From contig NZ_JWLD01000013.1 of the NCBI RefSeq assembly GCF_000813725.1, positions 1 to 43,203 of the forward strand: a stretch of DNA of 43,203 nucleotides. The letters are read 5' to 3'. The notes below the pieces were generated by a model. That model made no database searches. It was not told the origin of the DNA and saw only the letters and a list, made by a program, of their open reading frames with translations. This DNA is from Leisingera sp. ANG-Vp (GTDB lineage: Bacteria > Pseudomonadota > Alphaproteobacteria > Rhodobacterales > Rhodobacteraceae). The position numbers were made by a program, and so were the translations under genes. Below, piece after piece: positions 16,649-25,177 of this stretch; the stretch's first letter is position 1, and the number at the start of each line of letters is the position of its first letter.

Positions 16649-17554
16649 ATGACCACACGCGCCGGATTCATTGCCCTGATCGGAGAGCCCAACGCGGGCA
16701 AATCGACCCTTCTGAACCGCATGGTCGGGGCCAAGGTCTCGATTGTGACCCACAAGGTGCAGACCACCCGTGCCCGTATCCGCGGCGTGGCGATGGAGGG
16801 CGACGCGCAGCTGGTATTTGTCGACACTCCCGGCCTGTTCAAACCCCGCCGCCGCCTGGACCGCGCCATGGTTGCGGCCGCCTGGGGCGGCGCTGCGGAT
16901 GCCGATGTTGTGGTGCTGATGGTCGAGGCGCACCGGGGCATCACCGAAGGCGTCGAAAAGATCCTGGAAGGGCTGGAGGAAATCGGCGAGGGCCGCACCG
17001 TGGCGCTGGCGATCAACAAGATCGACAAGGTGCCATCGGAGAAGTTGCTGGGTCTTACGCAGGATCTGAACGGCCGCTATGGATTTGCCGAAACCTTCAT
17101 GATTTCAGCAGAGCGCGGCCACGGGGTTGGTGACCTGCGCCAGTGGCTGGCAGGCAAGCTGCCGGAAAGCCCCTGGCTCTACCCCGAAGACCAGATCGCA
17201 GACCTGCCGATGCGGATGATCGCGGCCGAGATGACGCGCGAGAAACTCACCCTGCGCCTGCATCAGGAACTGCCCTACCAGCTGACCGTAGAGACGGAAA
17301 AGTGGGAAGAGCGCAAAGACGGCTCTGCCCGTGTGGATCAGCTGATCTATGTGATGCGCGACGGCCACAAGGGCATTGTTCTGGGAAAACGCGGTGAGAC
17401 TATCAAGGCTGTTTCCCAGGCCGCCCGTGCCGAGCTGGAAGAGTTCCTTGGCCGCAAGGTGCATCTGTTCCTGCAGGTTAAGGTGCGCCCGAACTGGCTG
17501 GAAGAGGCGGAGCGCTACTCCGAAATGGGCCTCGACTTCAAAGACGGCAATTGA
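16649..17554 (+). CDS. era: GTPase Era
   Basis: 301 residues. Essential GTPase that binds the 16S rRNA 3' end in 30S maturation. G1 is IGEPNAGKST (11-20), G2 lies in HKVQTTRARI, G3 in VFVDTPGL and G4 in AINKIDKV. The C-terminal type II KH domain has GHKGIVLGKRGETIKAVSQ followed by VHLFLQVKV. ATG 16649 matches the family N-terminus; the longer frame from 16556 is not supported. The 202-base upstream gap holds an imperfect CCCCT/AGGGG hairpin close to the start. Followed by DUF1491 and recO. Confidence 0.97.
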   Translation: MTTRAGFIALIGEPNAGKSTLLNRMVGAKVSIVTHKVQTTRARIRGVAMEGDAQLVFVDTPGLFKPRRRLDRAMVAAAWGGAADADVVVLMVEAHRGITEGVEKILEGLEEIGEGRTVALAINKIDKVPSEKLLGLTQDLNGRYGFAETFMISAERGHGVGDLRQWLAGKLPESPWLYPEDQIADLPMRMIAAEMTREKLTLRLHQELPYQLTVETEKWEERKDGSARVDQLIYVMRDGHKGIVLGKRGETIKAVSQAARAELEEFLGRKVHLFLQVKVRPNWLEEAERYSEMGLDFKDGN

Positions 17555-17560
17555 GGCAGG

Positions 17561-17598
17561 TCTCGTGCCTTTCACCTTTCTGAAAATACTCCCGCCGG
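17561..17598. repeat. Possible dispersed Rhodobacteraceae intergenic motif
   Basis: The era-DUF1491 gap contains CCTTTCACCTTTCTG followed by AAAATACTCCCGCCGGAGGC. From memory this resembles a short motif (GAGTATTTT next to CTTTC/GATGAAAG) scattered through intergenic regions of many Rhodobacteraceae. Only one clear copy occurs in this window, so its repeat nature cannot be shown here. The CCGCCGGAGGC part can form a small hairpin. Confidence 0.35.
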
Positions 17599-17644
17599 AG
17601 GCTCCGGCTCTGCCGGCTGGGGCAGACGCCGGCGGTTGCGTGCA

Positions 17645-17974
17645 ATGACCCGGCTCACCGCCGAATTCTGGGTTCAGGCCTATCTGGCCCGCTTGCGGCT
17701 GATGGATATACCGGCCTTTGTTACCTCTCATGGCGATGACACGGCCGGCGCCGTGCTGGTCAAACTCAACACTCTGGATGGCCAGGCCTGTGCCTTTCAC
17801 CGCACCTACGACCTGATGAGCGGCTCGCGCAAATGGGATGAACTGGCGTCGGGTGCCGAAGCAGACGTGGACGCTTCGATCCGCCGCCAGCAGGAGTTTG
17901 ACCCGGATCTCTGGGTGCTAGAGGTCGAGGACCGCCAGGGGCGCCACTTGCTGGACGAACCCGGGCTGGAATAG
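17645..17974 (+). CDS. DUF1491 family protein
   Basis: 109 residues beginning MTRLTAEFWVQAYLARLRL, followed by IPAFVTSHGDDTAGAVLVKLNTLDGQACAF and a C-terminal QEFDPDLWVLEVEDRQGRHLLDEPGLE. This matches the DUF1491 family, typical of alphaproteobacteria and usually found near era and recO. No catalytic motif is recognised and the function is unknown. ATG 17645 fits the family start; a TTG at 17636 is an alternative. Ribosome site weak. Confidence 0.9.
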   Translation: MTRLTAEFWVQAYLARLRLMDIPAFVTSHGDDTAGAVLVKLNTLDGQACAFHRTYDLMSGSRKWDELASGAEADVDASIRRQQEFDPDLWVLEVEDRQGRHLLDEPGLE

Positions 17975-18044
17975 GCCCGGCCGCTTGCAGACGCCGCTGC
18001 AATCGGCTCTGCTGGCACTGTCCGGATGACTGGGAGGCCCGCCT

Positions 18045-18800
18045 TTGGAATGGCGTGATCACGGCATATTGCTTTCGACGCGCCGCCATGGCGAGAATTC
18101 GGCGATCATTGATGTGTTCACCGAAACGCATGGCCGTCACGCGGGCGTGGTGCGCGGCGGAGCCGGCCGCAGGATGGCCCCGGTGCTGCAGCCGGGCGCA
18201 CAGCTGGATCTCACCTGGCGGGCCCGGCTCGAAGAGCATCTGGGCAGCTATGAGGCGGAACTGCTGCGCAGCAGGGCAGCGGCGGCCTTGTCCGGCCGGC
18301 TGGCGCTGGCGGGGCTCAACGCGGTGACGGCGCTGCTGGGTTTCTGCCTGCCGGAACGCGAACCGCACCCCGCGCTTTACCGCCGCAGCGAAAACCTGCT
18401 GGATCTCCTGGAGAACGAGGAGCTTTGGCCGCTTGCTTATCTGCGCTGGGAACTGGCGCTGCTGGAGGAGCTGGGTTTCGGGCTGGACTTCACAGCCTGC
18501 GCGGTGACTGGCCGCACCCGGGGCCTGGAGTTTGTGTCCCCCAAGTCGGGCCGGGCTGTTTCACGTGAAGGCGCAGGAGACTGGGCTGACCGGCTGTTGC
18601 CGCTGCCGCCGGTCATGCTGGGAGAAGGTGCTGCGGAAGACGCCGAGATTGCGCAGGCGCTGCGCACCACCGGCCATTTCCTGGAAGCGCATCTGGCGCC
18701 ATCGCTGGGCAGCCGCCCGCTGCCGGAGGCGCGGGGGCGGTTTGCGGACCTGCTCAGCCGCCGCTCGCGAACAGCATTTCGCGCCCCTGATCGTTGCTGA
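18045..18800 (+). CDS. recO: DNA repair protein RecO
   Basis: 251 residues. Works with RecR to load RecA at SSB-coated gaps (RecFOR pathway). The N-terminal OB domain starts [38 protein letters not shown]. The helical and C-terminal part includes [21 protein letters not shown], typical of RecO. TTG start with GGGAGG eight bases upstream. The last 47 bases overlap the end of the converging META-domain lipoprotein gene. Confidence 0.95.
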   Translation: MEWRDHGILLSTRRHGENSAIIDVFTETHGRHAGVVRGGAGRRMAPVLQPGAQLDLTWRARLEEHLGSYEAELLRSRAAAALSGRLALAGLNAVTALLGFCLPEREPHPALYRRSENLLDLLENEELWPLAYLRWELALLEELGFGLDFTACAVTGRTRGLEFVSPKSGRAVSREGAGDWADRLLPLPPVMLGEGAAEDAEIAQALRTTGHFLEAHLAPSLGSRPLPEARGRFADLLSRRSRTAFRAPDRC

Positions 18801-19146
18801 GGATCAGCACGTCGCCCGAGATTTCTGCGAGTGTCATCTCCTGCAGCGCCTGCAGAAAGGCGGTTTCCGCATCCTGCTCCGGGCAGGCCCTGCGGGTGGT
18901 TGCGAGCTGCCCGGCGCCAAACCAGGGATAGGGAGCCGTCTGGCGGCCGCGGAAGCTGTTGCAGGGGGCCTGGCCAGCGATGCGTCCGGGTGCCGGAAAA
19001 GTCACGCTGGCTGCGGCAGGGAAATCGGCCCCGTCAATGGCGGAGAGGTGCCACAGCTTGCCGGCTGCGCCGTAGGCGGAGAGGGTTTCGTCACCGGTGC
19101 ACGCACTGGCGAGCAGAAATGCGAGTATCCAGGCAGTGCGTGGCAT
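18754..19146 (-). CDS. META/HslJ-domain lipoprotein
   Basis: 130 residues. A lipoprotein signal peptide ([15 protein letters not shown], lipidated C16) is followed by a META/HslJ-like domain: [24 protein letters not shown], then [21 protein letters not shown]. These two Cys-containing segments are the hallmark of the family, linked in E. coli HslJ to heat-induced expression and novobiocin resistance. Probably periplasmic or outer-membrane anchored. ATG 19146 is preferred because the lipobox then lies at the expected distance. The 3' end runs 47 bases into recO on the other strand. Confidence 0.85.
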   Translation of the reverse strand: MPRTAWILAFLLASACTGDETLSAYGAAGKLWHLSAIDGADFPAAASVTFPAPGRIAGQAPCNSFRGRQTAPYPWFGAGQLATTRRACPEQDAETAFLQALQEMTLAEISGDVLILSNDQGREMLFASGG

Positions 19147-19285
19147 AGGCGGGTCCAATTGCTGCAGCATCCGGCATTGTGGAAAGGGGCCGCGGCAAAT
19201 TCAAGACAGCGCCCTGAAAACATCCCTGGGAAGCGCTCCCGCCCGTCGCGGCGGCATTGAAAATGCCTTGCTCCCGTTGGGCCGG

Positions 19286-19306
19286 GCGCCGCGCGATGCG
19301 CGGCGC
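19286..19306. other. GC-rich perfect hairpin in non-coding stretch
   Basis: GCGCCGCGC-GAT-GCGCGGCGC is a 9-bp stem with a three-base loop, in the 247-base non-coding region between the META and SGNH lipoprotein genes. It has no U-run. I see no gene in this stretch; it could be an RNA element, a repeat unit or a weak terminator. Confidence 0.35.
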
Positions 19307-19374
19307 GGGGCTTCCCCGTTGCAGAAGTCCGCAGAGGCGCCGGGCGCAGTACGGCGCTACACTCAACGCACTGG

Positions 19375-19394
19375 AGGAGGCGGGAGTGCCTCCT
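19375..19394 (-). terminator. Hairpin at the SGNH gene stop
   Basis: AGGAGGC (19375-19381) and GCCTCCT (19388-19394) flank a 6-base loop and touch the stop codon of the minus-strand SGNH gene. There is no U-tract, so terminator function is uncertain. Confidence 0.35.
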
Positions 19395-20077
19395 TAATTG
19401 GCGTGGATGATCCCGGCTACCTTGCGGCCGATTTCAGTGCTGGCCTTGACCGACGGGTGGATCATATCGAGCGCGTGGTAAGACCGGTCGCCAAACGGCA
19501 CCATGTCCTTGAGCGACAGGAAGTGGATGCCTTCGTCCAGCGCGGCAAGCCGTTCGATGCGGGTTTCCAGTTCGTTGCCCTCATCGCGGCAATGTTCGAT
19601 CAGCGATCCGACACCGGGGCTGCGCAGGTAGCCGACGTAAATCACTTTGGCGCCGGTTGCGCGCAGATCAGACAGCATGCCAGGGATCGCGCCCTTGCGT
19701 CCGTCTGCCGAAATCAGCTTGTCCATCTTGCGGTTGCAGGCAAAGCAGCCGCAGCCGAGCCACAGATCATTGCCGCCGCCGTTCACGATCACCCAGTCCC
19801 ATTTTCCGGGCGTGTACTGATTGCGGATCTGCAGCCCTGCGGCAGCAGAAACCGGCAGTTTGTAGATTACCCGTGCGGCGGAGACGGAGCGGTCGACCAC
19901 AGGTTCCTGAAGTTCCTGCGCCACAGTGTCCGCAACCGATTTTCCTGCCAGGCTATGCCAGGCCAGCAGGGAATCCCCCATGGCCAGAATGCGGGAAGGC
20001 TGTTCGGTTGGCACGGCGTCGCCGCAAGCTGACAGCAGCATCATAAACGGAACAAGAAGACATCGAAGAATGGTCAT
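19394..20077 (-). CDS. SGNH/GDSL-type hydrolase, lipoprotein
   Basis: 227 residues. Lipoprotein signal with C18 in LLSAC, then an SGNH hydrolase fold. The nucleophile is S36 in LAMGDSLLAWH, block III is GGGND (100-104), and the Asp-His pair is D204/H207 in LDMIHPS. Directly after GGGND is a cluster C109-G-C111-F-A-C114, with a fourth Cys (C163) later, unusual for the fold and suggesting disulfides or a bound metal. Probable periplasmic esterase or acyl-hydrolase of unknown substrate. It lies 160 bases downstream of the acyl-CoA dehydrogenase gene, after a terminator, so is likely expressed separately. Confidence 0.87.
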   Translation of the reverse strand: MTILRCLLVPFMMLLSACGDAVPTEQPSRILAMGDSLLAWHSLAGKSVADTVAQELQEPVVDRSVSAARVIYKLPVSAAAGLQIRNQYTPGKWDWVIVNGGGNDLWLGCGCFACNRKMDKLISADGRKGAIPGMLSDLRATGAKVIYVGYLRSPGVGSLIEHCRDEGNELETRIERLAALDEGIHFLSLKDMVPFGDRSYHALDMIHPSVKASTEIGRKVAGIIHAN

Positions 20078-20181
20078 GCCCCCTTGTTAACCACGAATCG
20101 CTGAGGAGCGAATAACCCGGAATGGAAACAATCTTATTCCGGTCTTCCATTGCAAACAGGCCGCATTCTTGGCGGCAAGGG

Positions 20182-20207
20182 AAAAGCCCGGCACGGGGCC
20201 GGGCTTT
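20182..20207 (-). terminator. Rho-independent terminator after acyl-CoA dehydrogenase gene
   Basis: AAAGCCCGGC (20183-20192) pairs with GCCGGGCTTT (20198-20207) around a 5-base loop. On the minus strand it ends in a TTTT run, about 30 bases after the dehydrogenase stop. Confidence 0.85.
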
Positions 20208-20237
20208 GACGCATTTGAGCTGCAGCGGTGTCTGCGA

Positions 20238-21923
20238 TCAGCCCAGCAGGCGGCGGGCAATGACCTGCGCCTGGATCTCGGCAGCACCTTCAAAGATGTT
20301 GAGGATGCGGGCGTCGCACAGCACGCGGGAGATTTTGTACTCCATCGCAAAACCGTTGCCGCCGTGGATCTGCAAACCGTTGTCGGCTGCTGCCCAGGCC
20401 ACCCGTGCGCCCAGCAGTTTGGCCATGCCGGCCTCCAGGTCGCAGCGGTGGCCGTGGTCTTTTTCCCAGGCCGAGAAATAGGTGAGCTGACGGGCGATCA
20501 TGATTTCCACCGCCATCATCGCAAGCTTGCCGGAGACGCGCGGGAAATTGATCAGCGATTTGCCGAACTGCTTGCGCTCCTGCGCATACTGCATGGCGAT
20601 ATCCAGCGCGGATTGTGCCACGCCGATGGCGCGGGCCGCGGTCTGGATACGGGCCGATTCAAAAGTCTCCATCAGCTGTTTGAAGCCTTTGTTCTCCTCG
20701 CCGCCCAAGAGGTTTTCGCCCTTCACATGGAAGTTGTCGAAACCCAGCTCGTATTCCTTCATGCCGCGGTAGCCGAGCACCTCGATCTCGCCGCCGGTCA
20801 TGCCTTCGGTCGGGAAGGGATGTTCGTCGGTGCCCGGGGTTTTCTCCGCCAGGAACATCGACAGCCCGCGGTGGTCGGTGGTGTCGGGGTCGGTGCGCGC
20901 CAGCAGGGTCATCACATGGGTGCGCGCCGCGTGGGTGATCCAGGTCTTGTTGCCGGTGATCTTGTAGTCGCCGTTCTCGTCCTTCACCGCGCGGGTGCGC
21001 AAGGAGCCAAGGTCGGAGCCGGTGTTCGGCTCGGTGAACACAGCGGTGGGCAGGATTTCGGCGCTGGCCAGTTTCGGCAGCCAGTTGGCTTTCTGCTCCT
21101 CGGTGCCGCCGCAGAGGATCAGCTCGGCTGCAATCTCGGAGCGGGTGCCCAGCGAGCCAACGCCGATATAGCCGCGCGACAGTTCTTCAGAGACCACCAC
21201 CATCGAGGCTTTGGACAGGCCGAACCCGCCGTATTCCTCAGGGATGGTCAGGCCGAAAACGCCCATCTCGGCTAGCTCTTCGATCACGCTCAGCGGGATC
21301 AGCTCATCCTTCAGGTGCCAGTCATGGGCATTCGGCTCGACCTTTTCGACCGCATAGCGGCGGAACTGGTCGCGGATCATCTCCAGCTCTTCTTCCAGGC
21401 CGGAGGTGCCGAACATGGTGGAGCCTGCCTGCTCCTCCATCAGCTGGACCAGACGGGAGCGCGCAGCCTGGCTGTTGCCCTGCTCGCACAGCGTCATCAC
21501 CGCAGGCGCCATCAGCGAGCGCTGCGCATCTTGGCTCAGGCCCAGGTCCTGCAGGCGGATGATTTCGCCCTGGTTCATCTGGATGCCGCCGTAGACCTGC
21601 CACAGATACTCGCCAAAGCCGATCTGGTGGATCAGCTGCTCCATCTCGCCGAATTTGCCTTCGCCCTGCAGCTTTTCGGCCCACTTCTGCATCTGGCGCA
21701 GCGAGTAGACGTAAGTGGCCAGCCAGGACAGCCCGTGCGCGGCCACCTGGTTTTCCTCGATCAGCTTGCCGGAAACGCGGCCCTCGCTGCTGACCATTTC
21801 CTTCACGGAGGCCCGGGCAGCGTCAAGCAGCTGGTCCAGCGGTTCCAGGGCGGCGCCGGTCAGTGCCAGCAGGTCGGGAATGAGTGTCGGTTTCATCTGC
21901 AAGTCCTGTCCGTCATGAGCCAT
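20238..21923 (-). CDS. mcd: Acyl-CoA dehydrogenase, probable (2S)-methylsuccinyl-CoA dehydrogenase
   Basis: 561 residues: an N-terminal helical extension of about 170 residues before a normal acyl-CoA dehydrogenase core (about 175-561). The core has FGLTIPEEYGGFGLSKASM, the FAD/substrate segments AVFTEPNTGSDLGSLRTRA and KTWITHAARTHVMTLLAR, and the C-terminal LQIHGGNGFAMEYKISR and IFEGAAEIQ, which carries the likely catalytic Glu. Such an extension is known for methylsuccinyl-CoA dehydrogenase of the ethylmalonyl-CoA pathway, which makes mesaconyl-CoA during acetate assimilation; the specific name is an inference. AAGGA before ATG 21923 supports this start; MKPTLIPD nine codons in is an alternative. 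ETF, its likely electron acceptor, is encoded at 35.4-37.1 kb. Confidence 0.8.
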   Translation of the reverse strand: MAHDGQDLQMKPTLIPDLLALTGAALEPLDQLLDAARASVKEMVSSEGRVSGKLIEENQVAAHGLSWLATYVYSLRQMQKWAEKLQGEGKFGEMEQLIHQIGFGEYLWQVYGGIQMNQGEIIRLQDLGLSQDAQRSLMAPAVMTLCEQGNSQAARSRLVQLMEEQAGSTMFGTSGLEEELEMIRDQFRRYAVEKVEPNAHDWHLKDELIPLSVIEELAEMGVFGLTIPEEYGGFGLSKASMVVVSEELSRGYIGVGSLGTRSEIAAELILCGGTEEQKANWLPKLASAEILPTAVFTEPNTGSDLGSLRTRAVKDENGDYKITGNKTWITHAARTHVMTLLARTDPDTTDHRGLSMFLAEKTPGTDEHPFPTEGMTGGEIEVLGYRGMKEYELGFDNFHVKGENLLGGEENKGFKQLMETFESARIQTAARAIGVAQSALDIAMQYAQERKQFGKSLINFPRVSGKLAMMAVEIMIARQLTYFSAWEKDHGHRCDLEAGMAKLLGARVAWAAADNGLQIHGGNGFAMEYKISRVLCDARILNIFEGAAEIQAQVIARRLLG

Positions 21924-22068
21924 GAATCAGATCCTTCTTCGGTCGCCCGGTGGTAAATCATTTTGCAGGTGCAGCGCAACAAAAATACTCACAGGTGTGG
22001 CGTTTGGATCAAATCTTGCGTGTTGATTTTGCCGGTGCAGCGCGGCGCGGATGTGGTAGAGCAGGGCT

Positions 22069-22836
22069 ATGAGCGCATTGTTTTCCCTGATTTCCCCGGC
22101 TGAGCTGGCAGCCGCATTTGGCATCGCATTGCTGGCAGGCACCGTCAAAGGGCTGGTTGGTTTTGCCATGCCGATGATCTTCATCTCCGGGCTCAGCATG
22201 TTCCTGGCGCCTGATCTGGCGCTGGCGGGGCTGATTCTGCCGACATTGGTGACCAACGGAATGCAGGCGCTGCGGCAGGGGCCGCGAGCTGCCATGGCTT
22301 CAATTGGCAAATTCAAAGTCTTCTTGCTGATTGGTCTGATGTGCCTGCTGCTCAGTGCCCAATCGGTGCGGGTGCTGCCGCAGCAGGCGCTGCTGCTGGT
22401 GATCGGGGTGCCGGTGACGGTCTTTGCCTTCATCCAGCTGATGGGGAAAACCTTCTCGATCACCAATCCGACCCGCCGCAGCGAGGCCATGGTGGGCGGC
22501 ATTGCCGGGCTGATTGGCGGGGTGTCGGGTGTCTGGGGGCCGCCGACGGTGGCCTATCTGACTGCATTGGGCACCGAAAAGACTGAGCAGATCCGGGTGC
22601 AGGGGGTGATCTACGGCCTTGGCGCCGTGGCGCTGCTGCTGGCGCATGTCGGCTCCGGGGTGATGCGGGCGGAAACTGCACCTTTCTCTTTGGCTCTGAT
22701 CGTGCCCGCAGTGGCAGGCATGTGGATCGGCGGCCAGCTGCATGACCGGATCGACCAGGTGCTGTTCCGCCGGGCCACGCTGGTGGTGCTGCTGATCGCC
22801 GGCTTGAACCTCTTGCGCCGCGGGCTGCTGATGTAA
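22069..22836 (+). CDS. TauE/SafE-family transporter
   Basis: 255 residues with about eight hydrophobic segments. The N-terminal half contains AGTVKGLVGFAMPMIFISGLSMFLAPDLALAGLILPTLVTN, and a second repeat has IAGLIGGVSGVWGPPTVAYLTALG, the duplicated TauE/SafE motif with the conserved G-x-x-G-P-P. Members export sulfite, sulfoacetate or other small organic anions; the substrate here is not predictable. The start at 22069 is divergent from the dehydrogenase gene (145-base gap). The CDF gene follows 24 bases after the stop. Confidence 0.9.
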   Translation: MSALFSLISPAELAAAFGIALLAGTVKGLVGFAMPMIFISGLSMFLAPDLALAGLILPTLVTNGMQALRQGPRAAMASIGKFKVFLLIGLMCLLLSAQSVRVLPQQALLLVIGVPVTVFAFIQLMGKTFSITNPTRRSEAMVGGIAGLIGGVSGVWGPPTVAYLTALGTEKTEQIRVQGVIYGLGAVALLLAHVGSGVMRAETAPFSLALIVPAVAGMWIGGQLHDRIDQVLFRRATLVVLLIAGLNLLRRGLLM

Positions 22837-22860
22837 ACAGTGCACAAGCGGGGAGAGAGC

Positions 22861-23757
22861 ATGTTTCAACGCTTCAGTGCAACACAACTGGCGACAGGGT
22901 CGATCCTGATCGCGCTGGCGGTGACCGGGCTGAAAGTTGCTGCCTGGATGCTGACCGGCTCAGTTGCGCTGCTGTCGGATGCGCTTGAGTCCTTCGTGAA
23001 CATCGGCGGCGCTGTGATTGCCTGGTTTGCCGTGCGCTATGCCCAGCGGCCGGCCGATGACGGCCATCCCTACGGCCACCACAAGGCGGAGTATTTCTCG
23101 GCCGTGGCCGAAGGCATCATGATTGTGATCGCCGCAGTGGTGATCCTGCATGAGGCGGTGAATGCCTTTGGCCGTGCCGCCGTGGCGGATTGGGGCACGG
23201 CGGGCCTGCTGGTCAACGCGCTGGCCATGGTGCTGAATCTTGCCTGGGCGCGGGTGCTGCTGGCCGCAGGCGGACGGCTTAAGTCGCCGGCCTTGTCGGC
23301 AGGCGGGCGGCATCTGATGAGCGATGTCTGGACCTCCGCCGGGGTGCTGGCAGGCCTGGTTCTGGCGCTGGCCAGCGGCTGGACGGTGCTTGACCCGCTG
23401 CTGGCGCTTTTGGTGGCGGTCAATATCCTGCGCGAGGGCTGGCTGGTGATAGCCTCCTCGGTGAACGGGCTGATGGACACCGCAGCGCCGGAAGCGGAAC
23501 GCAGAAAGATCGAGGAGATCATTCACCGCATGGGCTCAGGCGCGCTGCAGGTGCATGATCTGAAGACGCGCCGGGCGGGGCAGGCGCTGTTCATCGAGTT
23601 TCACATGGTGGTGGACGGCGCCATGACGGTGCGGGCCTCGCATGGCATTTGCGACCTGATCGAGATTGCCCTGCGGGATGCCTTGCCCGAAGCGCAGGTG
23701 GTGATTCACGTGGAGCCGGAGCACAAGCTGGAGCCGGCCGGGATCAAGCCGCGCTGA
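22861..23757 (+). CDS. Cation diffusion facilitator family metal exporter
   Basis: 298 residues, six predicted transmembrane helices, then a cytoplasmic ferredoxin-like domain. Metal-site motifs of the family are visible: SVALLSDALESFVNIGG in helix 2, DDGHPYGHHKAEYFSAVAEG between helices 2 and 3, and GRHLMSDVWTSAGVLAG in helix 5 (H/D pair). The C-terminal domain (about 205-290) has VHDLKTRRAGQALFIEFHMVV. Probably Zn2+, Fe2+ or Mn2+ export driven by proton antiport; the ion is not certain. ATG 22861 follows GGGGAGAG. Likely cotranscribed with the TauE/SafE gene. Confidence 0.92.
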   Translation: MFQRFSATQLATGSILIALAVTGLKVAAWMLTGSVALLSDALESFVNIGGAVIAWFAVRYAQRPADDGHPYGHHKAEYFSAVAEGIMIVIAAVVILHEAVNAFGRAAVADWGTAGLLVNALAMVLNLAWARVLLAAGGRLKSPALSAGGRHLMSDVWTSAGVLAGLVLALASGWTVLDPLLALLVAVNILREGWLVIASSVNGLMDTAAPEAERRKIEEIIHRMGSGALQVHDLKTRRAGQALFIEFHMVVDGAMTVRASHGICDLIEIALRDALPEAQVVIHVEPEHKLEPAGIKPR

Positions 23758-23821
23758 AGCGTTTGCATTTCCGGCGCGCCTCCCGTTTAAGCGCTGTCAA
23801 ACAGGCATAAGGAGCGGGCAT

Positions 23822-25177
23822 ATGGCGATGGATTGGAACAAGCTGCTGAATGCAGGAAGACTGTGCCGTCCGGAGTACCCTGAGCACCCGGGCCGCCCCG
23901 CCTATCTGCAGGATTACGACCGGATCCTGTTTTCCGAACCGTTTCGCCGCCTGGCGCAGAAGACCCAGGTGCATCCGCTGCATGACCATGACCACGTGCA
24001 TCACCGGATGATCCACAGCATGGAAACCGCCAGCGTCGGCCGCTCGCTGGGGGCGGGCGTGGGCGCAGCGCTGGTGGCGCGCGGCAGTCTGGAGCCTGAG
24101 CAGATCTCGCGCCTGGCCGGCCACACCGAGGCTGCCTGCCTGGTGCATGACATCGGCAACCCGCCCTTTGGCCATTCCGGCGAAGACAGCATCGGCGACT
24201 GGTTTGCGGCGCAGTTCCGCGCAGGCAACGGCGTTGCCGCGGAGGTGCCGCAGCATCTGCGGGCCGAGTTTGAGCACTTCGAGGGCAATGCCCAGGGCTT
24301 CCGCATCGTCGGACGGCTGGAGTTTGCCCAGCAGGAGGGCGGTCTGCGTCTCAGCTATGCGACGCTGGGCGCCTTCATGAAGTACCCCTGCACCCGCCTG
24401 GTGCGGGACGAGGCCGTAGGGGCAGGCAAAGCTCCCTACGTCGGCCTCAAGAAATTCGGTGTGTTCCAGTCGGATGCAAAGCTGTTCGAGGAAACCGCAG
24501 AGGCGCTGGGCCTGGTGGCCGAGCCCGGCGGCTGGTACCGGCGCCATCCGCTGGCCTTCCTGGTCGAGGCTGCCGATGACATTTGCTACCGTATTCTGGA
24601 TATCGAGGATGCCGCCAGCATGGGCGATCTCGACCGCGCCGAGGTCGCCGAGGCGCTGGAAGCCATCATCGGCAAGCCCAATGAGGACCGCGGCCTGCCG
24701 ATGCGCGACCGCATTGGCCTGCTGCGCGCTTTTGCTATCGGCCAGTCCATCGAGGCCGCCGTCACTGCTTTCATGGAAAACTATGACGCCATCATGATGG
24801 GCGAATTCAACGACGGGCTAATGGAGGTCTCCTCCAAGGCACAGGCCTTTGCCTGGCTGAAAGAGCTGTCGGAGAAGCGGATCTTTGTCGCCCGCCGCAA
24901 GACCGAGCTGGAGATCACCGGACGGCAGGTGCTGCATTCGGTGCTGGATCACTTCCATGGTCTTTACGCCGATCTGCATGATTGCGGCTGGGATGCAGAG
25001 GAGCTGCAAGCCCGGCACGGCTATTGGGCCAAGCTGATCCGCGCTGTCGATCTGGATCTGCGCGGGGTGGAAGACCCCTATACCGCGATGCACTCGCTGG
25101 CCGATTTTGTTTCCGGCATGACTGACCGCTATGCGCTCAAGGTGCGGGACATGGTGACGGGGGCTGTCTCGCGCTAA
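23822..25177 (+). CDS. dgt: dGTPase-family deoxynucleoside triphosphohydrolase
   Basis: 451 residues. Hydrolyses dGTP or other dNTPs to the nucleoside and triphosphate, controlling dNTP pools. The N-terminal DYDRILFSEPFRRLAQKTQVHPL is characteristic. The HD-domain ligands lie in HHRMIHSMETASVGRSLG and AACLVHDIGNPPFGHSGED, with a later AADDICYRILDIEDA. AAGGAG precedes ATG 23822. The final four bases overlap the converging PAS-protein gene stop. Substrate preference (dGTP or several dNTPs) is not clear from sequence. Confidence 0.93.
   Translation: MAMDWNKLLNAGRLCRPEYPEHPGRPAYLQDYDRILFSEPFRRLAQKTQVHPLHDHDHVHHRMIHSMETASVGRSLGAGVGAALVARGSLEPEQISRLAGHTEAACLVHDIGNPPFGHSGEDSIGDWFAAQFRAGNGVAAEVPQHLRAEFEHFEGNAQGFRIVGRLEFAQQEGGLRLSYATLGAFMKYPCTRLVRDEAVGAGKAPYVGLKKFGVFQSDAKLFEETAEALGLVAEPGGWYRRHPLAFLVEAADDICYRILDIEDAASMGDLDRAEVAEALEAIIGKPNEDRGLPMRDRIGLLRAFAIGQSIEAAVTAFMENYDAIMMGEFNDGLMEVSSKAQAFAWLKELSEKRIFVARRKTELEITGRQVLHSVLDHFHGLYADLHDCGWDAEELQARHGYWAKLIRAVDLDLRGVEDPYTAMHSLADFVSGMTDRYALKVRDMVTGAVSR

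Noticed and set aside
16447-17028. Upstream extension of the multicopper oxidase frame across era
   Set aside because: The twin-arginine signal at 16446 marks the real start, and the extension is antisense to era.
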